The notes: generated by a model not told the origin, from the letters alone. A stretch of DNA of 43,334 nucleotides from Bacteroidota bacterium (GCA_026391195.1 JAPLEI010000106.1:5601-48934), one strand, 5' to 3'. Numbered from the stretch's first letter, positions 23,995-33,637 are shown. A program made the numbers and translations.

Positions 23995-24576
23995 ATGCAG
24001 TTGTTTAGGAAAAAGTTCATGCTTATTGCAGTGGGTGTGCTTCCCCTTTTGCCTTTTACCGGGAATAGTACGCCGCTGAAATTAAAAACCGAAAAATCAA
24101 CTGCCCTTTATAGCAAATACAATTTCCTTCAAACCCGCACTGATAAAGGCAAATACACGATATACAAAAACAACCAACTGCTATTCACTTTATCGGAAAA
24201 AGCTTTTCGCCAATTCCGTGATTCTATTGCCCTCCAAACCAAAGACACGCTTTTTACTGCCCGTGATGGAAAAGTGGTAATCCATCCCTACCGAAATACT
24301 TCCTCCCCTCAAACCCAGGTAAATAAAAATAATCCTCCCATGGTATTTACCGATAAAAAGGGATATGTAAACCTGCACTTACCACAGTCCATTTATTTTA
24401 AATATCAGGTGCGGTTTTTTGATCAACCCAACCAACTACTATTTTCCATCCAATCTCCCAAAGAGGATAAGCTGGTGCTGGAGAAATCGAATTTTGTACG
24501 GTCTGGCTGGTTCGAATATGAAGTTTGGCAGAATGATGACTTAAAAGAGAAAGGCCGGATATTTTTACCCAAATAG
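23995..24576 (+). CDS. Secreted protein of unknown function
   Basis: Not recognised. The 193-residue protein has an N-terminal hydrophobic segment (residues about 8-22, MLIAVGVLPLLPF), likely a signal peptide. The mature region has many short beta-strand-like stretches (KYTIYKNNQLLFTL, YVNLHLPQSIYFKYQVRFF) and a C-terminal strand pair (WFEYEVWQNDDLKEKGRIFL). It could be an immunoglobulin-like or lipocalin-like small beta fold. The codon use matches the neighbours. It converges on lipB with one base between the stop codons. A -7 box lies 4 nt before its ATG. Confidence 0.75.
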   Translation: MQLFRKKFMLIAVGVLPLLPFTGNSTPLKLKTEKSTALYSKYNFLQTRTDKGKYTIYKNNQLLFTLSEKAFRQFRDSIALQTKDTLFTARDGKVVIHPYRNTSSPQTQVNKNNPPMVFTDKKGYVNLHLPQSIYFKYQVRFFDQPNQLLFSIQSPKEDKLVLEKSNFVRSGWFEYEVWQNDDLKEKGRIFLPK

Positions 24577-24577
24577 C

Positions 24578-25294
24578 TTAACTGCAAATACTGTTAACCC
24601 TTACTTCGGTTATCAACTTACAGCCAAACACTTGTTCGAAATGTTTTTTTATCCGCTCTTTTACCTCGGCCAATGAAACAACGGCAGCCAGTTCTTTTTG
24701 CAGAGAAGTTACCTGCTTATTTTCTATTCCACAGGGAACAATACCATCAAAGTAGCTGATATCGGTATTTACATTAAAGGCAAAACCATGCATGGTTATC
24801 CAGCGACTGCATTTGATACCGAGGGCACAAATTTTTCTTTCTTTGCCGGGTATATCGCCATCCAGCCAAACGCCGGTTTCGCCCTTAGTTCTACCTCCGG
24901 TTATGCCATAATCGGCAAGCGTTAAAATAATCACTTCTTCTAAGCTGCGCAGATACCATCCCAAATCGGGCTGCATTTTTTCTAAATCTACAATCGGATA
25001 TCCTACAACTTGGCCGGGTCCATGAAAAGTAATATCCCCTCCCCGATTGATATGGAAGAATTCGATGTTTTTTTCTTTCCGTTCTGCTTCGGAAAACAGC
25101 AGGTTACTGAGTTTTCCGCTTTTCCCCAGTGTATATACCGGTGGATGCTCTACCAGCAGTAAATGATGCCGGGTAGATAACCCATTACCCTGCGCCTTTA
25201 ATTGGGTATTTTGTTGTAGCAGTAATTCTTGATAATCCCATACCTCCCGGTAGGTTTGATACCCCAAATCTTCGAAAAATACCTCTGCCAGCAT
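24578..25294 (-). CDS. lipB: Octanoyltransferase LipB
   Basis: It moves octanoyl from acyl carrier protein to lipoyl domains, the first step of lipoate synthesis. The 238-residue protein carries HINRGGDITFHGPGQVVGYP, the acyl-thioester nucleophile Cys188 (IVPCGI) and the catalytic Lys161 (ALGIKCSRW). No lipA is adjacent. It is divergent from rluD. The two genes share an 89-base spacer holding two oppositely oriented -7 boxes, each 4 nt from its start codon. Confidence 0.95.
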   Translation of the reverse strand: MLAEVFFEDLGYQTYREVWDYQELLLQQNTQLKAQGNGLSTRHHLLLVEHPPVYTLGKSGKLSNLLFSEAERKEKNIEFFHINRGGDITFHGPGQVVGYPIVDLEKMQPDLGWYLRSLEEVIILTLADYGITGGRTKGETGVWLDGDIPGKERKICALGIKCSRWITMHGFAFNVNTDISYFDGIVPCGIENKQVTSLQKELAAVVSLAEVKERIKKHFEQVFGCKLITEVRVNSICS

Positions 25295-25298
25295 GTTG

Positions 25299-25306
25299 CA
25301 AAATTA
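25299..25306 (-). promoter_or_regulatory. -7 box (TAATTTTG) 4 nt before lipB
   Basis: An exact TAnnTTTG match on the minus strand. Only 4 bases separate it from the ATG at 25294, predicting a leaderless lipB mRNA. Confidence 0.6.
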
Positions 25307-25371
25307 CAGCTAATTATGGCAAACTTCCCGATGGATTGAGGGCTGCCTGGATGGTTACAGGGGGAAAGGAC

Positions 25372-25379
25372 TACTTTTG
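25372..25379 (+). promoter_or_regulatory. -7 box (TACTTTTG) 4 nt before rluD
   Basis: An exact TAnnTTTG match ending 4 bases before the ATG at 25384. It also argues against the longer frame from 25336, which would place the promoter inside the gene. Confidence 0.65.
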
Positions 25380-25383
25380 CGAT

Positions 25384-26439
25384 ATGGCAGAAGATTTAGA
25401 TTTATTACCCGACGAACCGTTGGAAACCCTGTATGAACGGAGAACCTTTACCGTAAACAATGGTCAGGAGCCGATTCGAATAGATAAATGGGTTCAAATG
25501 CACATAGAGGGTGCCACGCGCAATAAAGTGCAAAAGGGGATTGAAGCTGGCTTTTTAACCGTAAATGGAAAAATGGTAAAAAGCAATTACAAAATTAAGC
25601 CAGGTGATGAGCTTATTTTAATGAGCTTGATTAACCCTGAACATACGGTGCTTAAAAAAGAGAACATTCCCCTAAATATTGTGTATGAAGATGATGCCCT
25701 GATGGTGCTGAACAAGCCCGCCAACATGGTAGTGCATCCGGGCGTAGGCAATTACAGCGGAACCCTGCTGAATGGGGTGGCTTACTATATTGATCAGCAA
25801 CATCCGGGCATAGATGAGGATACCCTCCCGAGATATGGATTGGTGCATCGAATAGATAAAAACACAACCGGATTGATTGTTTTAGCCAAAACTGCGGAAG
25901 CCGCCGCCCATCTGGCCCGTCAGTTTTTTAATCATACCGTACAAAGAAAATACGTAGCCCTGGTTTGGGGAGATGTTGCCGAAAATGAGGGAACCATTAC
26001 CGGACATATTGCTCGTCACCGGCAACACCGCAAAATGTTTGATGTATATCCAGATGGGGATACCGGAAAGCACGCCATAACCCATTACCGGGTGCTGGAA
26101 AGATTTCACTATGTTACCCTGGTTGAGTGTATGCTAGAAACAGGCAGAACGCATCAGATACGGGTGCACATGAAACATATCGGTCATACCCTCTTCAATG
26201 ATTGGGAATATGGTGGGGATGCCATTTTAAAGGGTACGATTTACCAAAAATATAAGCAGTTTGTTCAAAATTGCTTCGAAATCTGTTCCCGCTGTGCCCT
26301 GCATGCGCAAACCCTTGGCTTTATTCATCCGGTTACCGGTGCGTCCCTGTTTTTTGAGGCCCCCCTGCCCCCGGATATGCAACAAGTAATAGAAAAGTGG
26401 CGAGGATATGTGAAAGCAATCAGCCATAGAGACGAATAG
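25384..26439 (+). CDS. rluD: RluA-family 23S rRNA pseudouridine synthase (RluD-like)
   Basis: A 351-residue pseudouridine synthase. An S4 RNA-binding domain (about residues 25-85, IRIDKWVQMHIEGATRNKVQ) precedes the catalytic domain. The catalytic aspartate is Asp158 in LVHRIDKNTTGLIVLAK. GRTHQIRVH follows near residue 255. RluD modifies helix 69 of 23S rRNA; assignment to RluD rather than a paralogue is by overall architecture. The start was moved from the upstream TTG at 25336 to the ATG at 25384. The -7 box lies just before that ATG and the extra residues are not family-like. Confidence 0.9.
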   Translation: MAEDLDLLPDEPLETLYERRTFTVNNGQEPIRIDKWVQMHIEGATRNKVQKGIEAGFLTVNGKMVKSNYKIKPGDELILMSLINPEHTVLKKENIPLNIVYEDDALMVLNKPANMVVHPGVGNYSGTLLNGVAYYIDQQHPGIDEDTLPRYGLVHRIDKNTTGLIVLAKTAEAAAHLARQFFNHTVQRKYVALVWGDVAENEGTITGHIARHRQHRKMFDVYPDGDTGKHAITHYRVLERFHYVTLVECMLETGRTHQIRVHMKHIGHTLFNDWEYGGDAILKGTIYQKYKQFVQNCFEICSRCALHAQTLGFIHPVTGASLFFEAPLPPDMQQVIEKWRGYVKAISHRDE

Positions 26440-26556
26440 GGAGTACCCACCCCTTCAACAATAACAAATAATATGTAAAAAAAGCTCGGAATAGGGCATT
26501 TGGTATTGTATTTGCAACAAGTTGAATGCCTATTTTTACCCTTGAATTGAACAAAT

Positions 26557-29500
26557 CTGAAGAAGTTCCTAAAGATATTACGAAGAACCCTACTGGCACT
26601 GGTTGCCCTATTGGTGGTATTATTGATTGCCATCCAAACAAACTATGTTCAAAACAAGCTGATAGGCTGGGTAACCCATTACCTATCTAAAGAACTAAAA
26701 ACAGAAATCAGCATCCAACACATCAGTTTATCACTTTTCAACAAAGTGAACCTAGATGGCATTTTAATTAAAGACCTTCATCAGGATACCCTACTATATG
26801 CAGGTCAACTAAAATGTAGAATTACGGACTGGTTTTTTTTGAAAGACAAAGTTGAAATCACTTATCTGGGACTGGAGGATGCCCGAATTTTTTTAAACAG
26901 AAAAGACAGCAACTGGAATTACCAATTTCTGGCTGATTACTTTTCCCCCAGAGATACTACCCCAAAAAATAAAAAGTCGATCAATTTACAAGTTCGTAAA
27001 ATTGATATCAAAAGGCTGCAACTTATCAATAACGATCGTTGGGTGGGACAAAGAATGGTTTGGAAAACCAGGGCGCTATTAGTTGATATTGATAAAACCG
27101 ACTTGCTTAACAATCAGTTTGTAATTAATTCGGTTTATCTGGATCAACCCTTTTTTCAATTACAAAATCTGGAAGGTCTCCGACCACCCCGCCCCCAATC
27201 TTTACCCTTAGTAAAAGATTCCGGAATGTATTTTAATTCCGGTAACCTGTTTCTACAAGTGAATAACTTTAAAATTGTGAATGGAAGTGTGTGGATTGAT
27301 GATGATCTGAATAAGCCGGACAAAGGTTTTGATGAGGCACATATTGACATGTCGCAACTGAACGGGGAAATCGCAAACCTGCAATTTTTAAAAGATACCC
27401 TTTCAGCAGCCATTCAATTATCGGTGAAAGACCGAAGTGGTTTTGAACTGAAACAATTGAAAACCAATTTCCGACTAACCCCGCAAATCATGGAGCTGGC
27501 AGCCCTCGATTTGGTAACTGCTAAAAGTCATTTACGTAATTACTACGCCATGAAGTTTTCGGACTTCAATGAAGATTTTTCACACTTTATTTCTAAAGTT
27601 ACCATGGTGGCCAACTTTACCCAATCGAAAGTGCATACGGATGATTTGGCCTTTTTTGCACCGGAGCTAAAAGATCTACATACGGCGCTTACGGTAAGTG
27701 GTCAGTTTTCGGGTACCCTGGAAGATTATCAGGTGAATCAGTTGAAAGTGCAGGCAGGAACCAATACGTATTTATCGGGTAATCTGCAAATGAAGGGACT
27801 GCCGGATTGGTCTAACACGAAATTTTTATTGAAAGGAGGCTTATTAAAAACGAATGCCTACGATCTGGGGCTTTTTATTCCTTCGCTAAAAAATGTAAAA
27901 GAACCCAACCTGCCAGCCTTGGGTGAAATTATTTATCGGGGTGATTTTTCGGGTGATAAGGAAAAATATGTAACAGCGGGCGCTTTTAGCACTAGACTCG
28001 GTGGGTTGGTATCGAATTTGCAACTGACTTTGCCCACAAAAGGAGAACCGATTTATCAGGGAAACATGGAAACGGTTCGATTTAATTTGGGCAAGTTTGT
28101 AGGTGACTCGAGTTTAGGACTGGTAAACTTTAAAGGAAAAATTAATGGCAGCAGTTTCGATTTTAATAAGCTAAAAACAACTCTCGAAGGAACTATTTCA
28201 TTGATAGAGTATAATGGATACCCCTATACCAACATCTCATTGAATGGAACGCTGCAAAAAAAATATTTTAATAGTGAACTAAAAATCAACGACCCCAATT
28301 TTGATATCACCAGTTCGATGGAAATCGATTTTACCAAAGAGTTACCCCGCATCAACGTGGTGGGGGATTTGGTTCATTCAGATTTGAAAGCCCTGCATTT
28401 TACTAATCGACCTATTCAGGTAACCGGGTTATTAGATTTAAACTTCATCGGCTCTAATATCGACAACTTTGCAGGCTCGGCTAAATTTCTAAATGCCAAC
28501 CTAAAAGATGATCAGGTAAATTTGAAATTCGATTCCCTAACCTTGCAATCGAGTAATGCAGATTCCATAAAGCTAATCCATATAAGCAGCAATGAATTTG
28601 ATGGTACCCTGCTTGGTAAATTCAGCATACTAGATTTGCCGGCCAGCATTGTAAGTTTTCTGGCAAATTATTATCCGGCCTACATCAAACCACCTAAGTC
28701 GGTACCCAAGAATCAGCAATTCAGTTTCGTACTCAATACGCGCGACAATTTTGAGCCTTATATCAAACTGCTACTTCCCAAGAGTGGCGGATTTAACAAT
28801 GTGGTAGTTTCCGGATCAGTGGATACCCGGATGAATAAAATTCGGATGGATGCCCGGATACCGTATGGCATTATCAATGATATCAACTTTTCCGGACTGG
28901 ATATATTTGGAAACGGCAATAAGGATACTTTGTCGGTAAATGCCTCTATTAATAGTATTCAACTGAATGATAGTTTACACTTGCCCAATACCCGGTTAAG
29001 AATAACTTCTCATAACGACCAATCGGTAGTATCGATTAGAACCAGTGCAGATATTACCTTAAATGATGCTGATATTTTGGCGGATGTAACTACATTAACG
29101 GATGGCATCCGTGTGCGATTCAGGCCCTCGTCGTTTGTGTTGAATGAGAAAAAATGGATGATTGAAAAAGACGGAGAACTTTCCCTTCTGAACAAACAAA
29201 TTAATGCCAGTCAGCTAAAACTTACCCAGGGCTTTCAAGAAATTTCCTTGCAAACTGATGAGAAAAATGGGCATTCAAATAACCTCTCGGTGAACTTGAA
29301 AAATGTAATTTTGGGTGATTTGAGTTCCCTTTTCTTTAAAGAACCCAGACTAGAAGGCGTAACCAACGGAAACATTTATCTGAACGATTTTTTCAATCAC
29401 TTTACTGCCAATGCCGATTTAAAGGCAGAACAATTTCGCATGAATGATGATTCGATTGGGCTGGTAAATATTTCCGCCTCGTACGATCAACTTTCTGGCG

Positions 29501-31314
29501 AATTACCCTTCGCTGTTTCTTCCCCCAATCCTGATTACCGTTTTAAGGCGAACGGAAAATATAATTTGAAAGACACCACCACCAATGCCTTCTATACCGA
29601 TATAGACCTTTCGGATACCAAAATAGATATGCTCCGATATTTTTTATCTGATTTGTTTTCCGACATCCATGGAAAGGCAAGCGGACAGTTGAAAATTAGC
29701 GGGGATGTAAATTCTCCCACTTTGTTGGGGAATATACAGCTGAAAAAGGCAGGCATGAAAGTGAATTATACCCAAGTGTATTATTCGATTGACTCTGCCA
29801 ATATTGGTTTTACCGAAGAGGGGATTGACCTTCACCGGTTTACTATTTACGACAAATACAAAAATACCGGCGTGGTTGCTGGTAAGTTACTGGAGAAGGG
29901 ATTCAGCAATATGGTTTTTGATTTTGACCTTTCCACCAACAAACTTTTACTGATTGATACCAAGGCAACTGATAACAGCATGTTTTATGGAAAAGCCATT
30001 GGTAAAGCGAGCTTAAAATTCAAAGGGCCTGAGAGTAAATGCACCATGTCGATTGTTGCAGAGTCGAACGACAGTTCTCACATCTATATTCCGAATTCGG
30101 TTAGCAAGGAAAGTGGTTCGGCCGACTTTATCGTATTTAGAGAATATGGCAAGGAAATGGTGCAGCAAAAACCGAAAAGTAATTTTAATTTAAATGTTGA
30201 CCTCGATATCACGGCTACCAATTTGGTAAAGATTGATGTGATATTAGATGATTTAACGGGGGATGTGATTAAAGCTGTGGGAAACGGTAAATTGAAAATA
30301 AAAGCAGGATCAACAGAACCTTTGTCTATTCGCGGCCGTTATAACATAGAGAAAGGGAATTATGACTTCAGTTTCCAATCAATTGTTCGCAAACCCTTTA
30401 TTCTATTACCCGATGCAGGTAATTTTATTGAATGGACGGGTGATCCGTTTAAAGCAGATATGCATATTGATGCCCAGTATATTGCTGAAAGAGTGAGTTT
30501 AAGTGATTTGGTAAGTTCGCTCAATATGAGCAGTACTGTTAAAGGCTATCGGGGTGATGTTTATGTAATTGCCATGCTGCGCGATAAACTCACCGCACCG
30601 GATATCAAATTTAAAATCGATTTTCCACAGGGTAGTCCTGTAAAAACAGATAACGAGTTCACTGCCTTTTTAAACCGCCTGGAAAAAGATCAGAATGAAA
30701 TTTTAAAGCAAGTGGCTTTTTTAATTGCGCTCAATAGCTTTGCACCTGCTGAAGTAAATAACGGCGGATATAATCCCTACTCTATAACTTCACTGGTTGG
30801 TAATACCATCACACAGGTATTAACAAAAGCCGTGAATAAAATATTCTCTAATTTCCTGTATTCAGTATTTAAAGACAAGAGTTTGCGGTTTGATATGGGT
30901 ACCAGTATGTACAGCAGTAGCAGCCTTGGCGGTCCTGGTACAGAAGTAGCTGCTGTAGATAACAATCGGGTAGACAGAACACGTGTTGACTTACGCCTGG
31001 CCTATGCCTTTAATGATGATAATATTATTGTTACGGTTGGAAGTGATATCGATATCAATATGGGTGCTTCTACCTCTATACAAAATAGCAATACCCAATG
31101 GTTACCGAATCTCAATATTGAGTTTGTGTTATCTAAAGACAAAAAGCTGCGCCTCATCATATTCAACAAAACAACCTTGGATGTAAGCTTTGGCAGAAGA
31201 AATCGCCAGGGGGTAAGTATATCTTACCGGAAAGATTTTGATAAGTTGTTTGGAGATAAACCCAAAGAAATTGTAGTCCCTCCCCCACCTCCGGAAAAAG
31301 CTATTCCATTATAA
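26557..31314 (+). CDS. TamB-like translocation/assembly protein
   Basis: A very long envelope protein (1,585 residues from 26557). The N-terminus is a basic stretch plus a transmembrane helix (KKFLKILRRTLLALVALL), then an AsmA-like region. Thousands of bases of repetitive beta-strand sequence follow, ending in a TamB/DUF490-type C-terminus. TamB-like proteins bridge the inner and outer membranes and help place outer-membrane proteins or lipids. No ATG lies near the conserved N-terminus. A TTG at 26611 would cut the membrane helix. CTG at 26557 restores a full (M)KKFLKILRR terminus and is the preferred start. Its stop overlaps convergent aroQ by 6 bases. Confidence 0.85.
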   Translation: MKKFLKILRRTLLALVALLVVLLIAIQTNYVQNKLIGWVTHYLSKELKTEISIQHISLSLFNKVNLDGILIKDLHQDTLLYAGQLKCRITDWFFLKDKVEITYLGLEDARIFLNRKDSNWNYQFLADYFSPRDTTPKNKKSINLQVRKIDIKRLQLINNDRWVGQRMVWKTRALLVDIDKTDLLNNQFVINSVYLDQPFFQLQNLEGLRPPRPQSLPLVKDSGMYFNSGNLFLQVNNFKIVNGSVWIDDDLNKPDKGFDEAHIDMSQLNGEIANLQFLKDTLSAAIQLSVKDRSGFELKQLKTNFRLTPQIMELAALDLVTAKSHLRNYYAMKFSDFNEDFSHFISKVTMVANFTQSKVHTDDLAFFAPELKDLHTALTVSGQFSGTLEDYQVNQLKVQAGTNTYLSGNLQMKGLPDWSNTKFLLKGGLLKTNAYDLGLFIPSLKNVKEPNLPALGEIIYRGDFSGDKEKYVTAGAFSTRLGGLVSNLQLTLPTKGEPIYQGNMETVRFNLGKFVGDSSLGLVNFKGKINGSSFDFNKLKTTLEGTISLIEYNGYPYTNISLNGTLQKKYFNSELKINDPNFDITSSMEIDFTKELPRINVVGDLVHSDLKALHFTNRPIQVTGLLDLNFIGSNIDNFAGSAKFLNANLKDDQVNLKFDSLTLQSSNADSIKLIHISSNEFDGTLLGKFSILDLPASIVSFLANYYPAYIKPPKSVPKNQQFSFVLNTRDNFEPYIKLLLPKSGGFNNVVVSGSVDTRMNKIRMDARIPYGIINDINFSGLDIFGNGNKDTLSVNASINSIQLNDSLHLPNTRLRITSHNDQSVVSIRTSADITLNDADILADVTTLTDGIRVRFRPSSFVLNEKKWMIEKDGELSLLNKQINASQLKLTQGFQEISLQTDEKNGHSNNLSVNLKNVILGDLSSLFFKEPRLEGVTNGNIYLNDFFNHFTANADLKAEQFRMNDDSIGLVNISASYDQLSGELPFAVSSPNPDYRFKANGKYNLKDTTTNAFYTDIDLSDTKIDMLRYFLSDLFSDIHGKASGQLKISGDVNSPTLLGNIQLKKAGMKVNYTQVYYSIDSANIGFTEEGIDLHRFTIYDKYKNTGVVAGKLLEKGFSNMVFDFDLSTNKLLLIDTKATDNSMFYGKAIGKASLKFKGPESKCTMSIVAESNDSSHIYIPNSVSKESGSADFIVFREYGKEMVQQKPKSNFNLNVDLDITATNLVKIDVILDDLTGDVIKAVGNGKLKIKAGSTEPLSIRGRYNIEKGNYDFSFQSIVRKPFILLPDAGNFIEWTGDPFKADMHIDAQYIAERVSLSDLVSSLNMSSTVKGYRGDVYVIAMLRDKLTAPDIKFKIDFPQGSPVKTDNEFTAFLNRLEKDQNEILKQVAFLIALNSFAPAEVNNGGYNPYSITSLVGNTITQVLTKAVNKIFSNFLYSVFKDKSLRFDMGTSMYSSSSLGGPGTEVAAVDNNRVDRTRVDLRLAYAFNDDNIIVTVGSDIDINMGASTSIQNSNTQWLPNLNIEFVLSKDKKLRLIIFNKTTLDVSFGRRNRQGVSISYRKDFDKLFGDKPKEIVVPPPPPEKAIPL

Positions 31315-31740
31315 AGCAGCGGCCCGTTGCAATAACCAGCGGACTGCTAATTCATAACCAGCCATTCCTAATCCGGAAATGGTACCCGCAACTTTAGCAG
31401 ATACATGAGAAATTTTTCTGAAATCTTCCCGGGCATGTACATTGCTGATATGTACTTCTACCACAGGAACGGCAATAGCCGCTACGGCATCACCAATTGC
31501 TACAGAAGTATGGGTATAAGCTGCAGGATTTAACACGATACCCTGAACACTGGCTCCGGCCTGCTGCAGGGAGGTTACCAGTTCCCCTTCTACATTCGAC
31601 TGAAAATGGGTAAAAGTTACATCCGGAAACAACTGGCACAATTGCTCATAATACTCAGCAAATGTTTGCTGTCCGTAAATACCCGGCTCTCGTTTACCCA
31701 ACAGATTCAGGTTGGGTCCGTTTATGATGGCAATTGTCAT
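31309..31740 (-). CDS. aroQ: Type II 3-dehydroquinate dehydratase
   Basis: It dehydrates 3-dehydroquinate to 3-dehydroshikimate. The 143-residue protein is typical for the type II enzyme and starts MTIAIINGPNLNLLGKREPGIYG, with the catalytic tyrosine and arginine in this segment. NPAAYTHTSVAIGDA and VEVHISNVHAREDFR (catalytic His) follow. The frame opens 11 codons upstream at 31773, but the ATG at 31740 matches the conserved N-terminus. It is apart from the main aro cluster. A near-consensus -7 element TACCTTCG lies 13 bases upstream (31761-31754). Confidence 0.95.
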   Translation of the reverse strand: MTIAIINGPNLNLLGKREPGIYGQQTFAEYYEQLCQLFPDVTFTHFQSNVEGELVTSLQQAGASVQGIVLNPAAYTHTSVAIGDAVAAIAVPVVEVHISNVHAREDFRKISHVSAKVAGTISGLGMAGYELAVRWLLQRAAAL

Positions 31741-31872
31741 ACCCTTGTTTTTACGAAGGTAAGGAAAATGCAAAAGTAGTTGCGCCGATAATAAATAAGG
31801 TTCCGATTAGCTAGGCGAAATAAAAATCTGCTCTACCCTAAAAAATACTGTGAAATGGAGAGTTACCATCCA

Positions 31873-32973
31873 TTAACCTACCTGCATCATTTGCACAAAA
31901 TCATCAAACAAGTAGCGGCTATCGTGCGGCCCGGGAGTACTTTCGGGGTGATATTGCACGCTAAATGCAGGCCTATTTTTCATGCGAATCCCTTCGATGG
32001 AATCATCATTCAGGTTCACATGCGTTACTTCCACATCAGGGTGTTGCCGCACTGCTAAAGGATCCACTCCAAACCCATGGTTTTGCGTAGTAATCTCGCA
32101 TCTGCCGGTAATGATATTTTTAACGGGGTGATTAAGTCCGCGGTGACCGTGATGCATTTTAAATGTGGGGATTTTATTTGCCAATGCCAGCAATTGGTGT
32201 CCTAAGCAAATACCGAATACGGGTAGGTTTTCTTGTAAGATTGCCTGTATGGTTGTTACTGCGTAAGGCATGGCAGAAGGGTCGCCGGGGCCATTGGATA
32301 AAAAATATCCATTGGGCGAAAATGCTTTTAATTTTTCAATCGGCGTTTTGGCTGGGAATACCCGCAAATGAACGCCGCGGCTTACCAAACACTCCAGAAT
32401 ATGTTGTTTAACACCAAAATCCAATACGGCTACTTTTAAAGAAGCAGCAGGATCGCCCAGTTCGTATTCTTCCTGGGTGCTAACCGTGCTGGCAAGTTCT
32501 AAACCATCCATATCGGGCACTTCCTGCAAGGCAGCTTTTAAAGCAGCAGGATCGGATATTTCGGTAGAAATGATACAATTCATAGCCCCCTTGGTTCTCA
32601 CATGGGCCACTAAGGCACGCGTATCTACTCCTTCAATGGCAACAATATGATTGTCGAGCAAATAGTCATGCAAATTTCCCGTAGCCTGCATGCGACTAAA
32701 TTGCTCTTCGAGATTTCTGCCAATAAGGCCTCTGATTTTTACGGTTCCGCTTTCTACATCGGTGGGCTTAACCCCATAATTTCCGATATGCACATTATTC
32801 ATAATCAACACCTGCCCGGTATAGCTGGGGTCGGTAAAAACTTCCTGGTAGCCAGTCATACCCGTATTGAAACAAATTTCTCCGGTTGCAGTTCCGGATT
32901 TACCAAAAGAGCGGCCGGTAAAAAAATGTCCATCGGCTAACAGGAGATAAGCGGGCTGAGCAGTTGCAGGCAT
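31873..32973 (-). CDS. carA: Carbamoyl-phosphate synthase small subunit
   Basis: The glutamine amidotransferase subunit that feeds ammonia to CarB for arginine and pyrimidine synthesis. The 366-residue protein has the N-terminal CPSase domain (DGHFFTGRSFGKSG, then FNTGMTGYQEVFTDPSY). The C-terminal class I glutaminase carries the nucleophile Cys in FGICLGHQ and the His/Glu pair in VQYHPESTPGPHDS. carB is not in the window. It follows rplQ in the usual Bacteroidota order but is separated from it by a strong terminator, so it needs its own promoter. Confidence 0.95.
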   Translation of the reverse strand: MPATAQPAYLLLADGHFFTGRSFGKSGTATGEICFNTGMTGYQEVFTDPSYTGQVLIMNNVHIGNYGVKPTDVESGTVKIRGLIGRNLEEQFSRMQATGNLHDYLLDNHIVAIEGVDTRALVAHVRTKGAMNCIISTEISDPAALKAALQEVPDMDGLELASTVSTQEEYELGDPAASLKVAVLDFGVKQHILECLVSRGVHLRVFPAKTPIEKLKAFSPNGYFLSNGPGDPSAMPYAVTTIQAILQENLPVFGICLGHQLLALANKIPTFKMHHGHRGLNHPVKNIITGRCEITTQNHGFGVDPLAVRQHPDVEVTHVNLNDDSIEGIRMKNRPAFSVQYHPESTPGPHDSRYLFDDFVQMMQVG

Positions 32974-33050
32974 ACAGGGGTTGAATTATGAGTACAAAAA
33001 AAAGCTAAAGAAATAAGATTTCACGATAAATTTTCTCACATGTTACCTAC

Positions 33051-33085
33051 AAAAAAAAAGGCAAAACCGGGAAACGGTTTTGCCT
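33051..33085 (-). terminator. Terminator of the alpha ribosomal operon
   Basis: AGGCAAAACCG (33059-33069) pairs with CGGTTTTGCCT (33075-33085). On the minus strand it is followed by T9. An outer pair, GTTACCT (33042-33048) and AGGTAAC (33092-33098), flanks the hairpin. It lies just past the rplQ stop. Confidence 0.93.
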
Positions 33086-33109
33086 GTAAAAAGGTAACGA
33101 TTTGCTTCA

Positions 33110-33637
33110 TTATTGTGCAGGAGTTTCGGGAGTGGCTTCTTCTGCCTGAGCGGTTGGTTGCTCGGCGGGGGCAGCAGCTTCTTCAGCAGCCTTCTTAGGC
33201 GCACGACCTCTCCGGGTTTTCTTAGCTGGTTCAGCAGCTTTTTCTACTCCTTTACCATATATTTCGTTGAAATCTACGAGTTCAATCATGGCTTTCTCAG
33301 CATTATCACCGGGACGAATACCCAGTTTCAGGATGCGGGTGTAACCACCGGGGCGGGAAACTACTTTCGGACCCACCACTGTAAATAATTCTTTAACAGC
33401 GGCTTTGTCTTGCAAGTGACTGAACACAACGCGATGTTGGTTCATGATGGTTTCCTTGTTATCAGTTTTTTTGGTTTTGGTAATCAGCGGCTCCACATAA
33501 GTTCTTAACGCTTTGGCTTTTGCCAGGGTAGTTACGATGCGTTTGTGGGTAATCAGCTGACTGGCCAGGTTGCTTAGGAGCGCACTGCGGTGAGCTTTCT
33601 TGCGGCTCAGTTTGTTTACTTTGTTTCCGTGGTTCAT
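33110..33637 (-). CDS. rplQ: 50S ribosomal protein L17
   Basis: L17 lies at the peptide exit side of the large subunit. The first 115 or so residues are the conserved domain, starting [21 protein letters not shown]. Residues from about 130 form a long Ala-, Glu- and Pro-rich tail ([19 protein letters not shown]), giving 175 residues against about 127 in E. coli. The tail is low-complexity and probably unstructured, as is common in this phylum. It is the last gene of the alpha operon and is preceded by a terminator-like hairpin. Confidence 0.97.
   Translation of the reverse strand: MNHGNKVNKLSRKKAHRSALLSNLASQLITHKRIVTTLAKAKALRTYVEPLITKTKKTDNKETIMNQHRVVFSHLQDKAAVKELFTVVGPKVVSRPGGYTRILKLGIRPGDNAEKAMIELVDFNEIYGKGVEKAAEPAKKTRRGRAPKKAAEEAAAPAEQPTAQAEEATPETPAQ

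Noticed and set aside
25336..25383. TTG start for rluD
   Set aside because: It would place a good -7 box inside the coding region and adds non-conserved residues.
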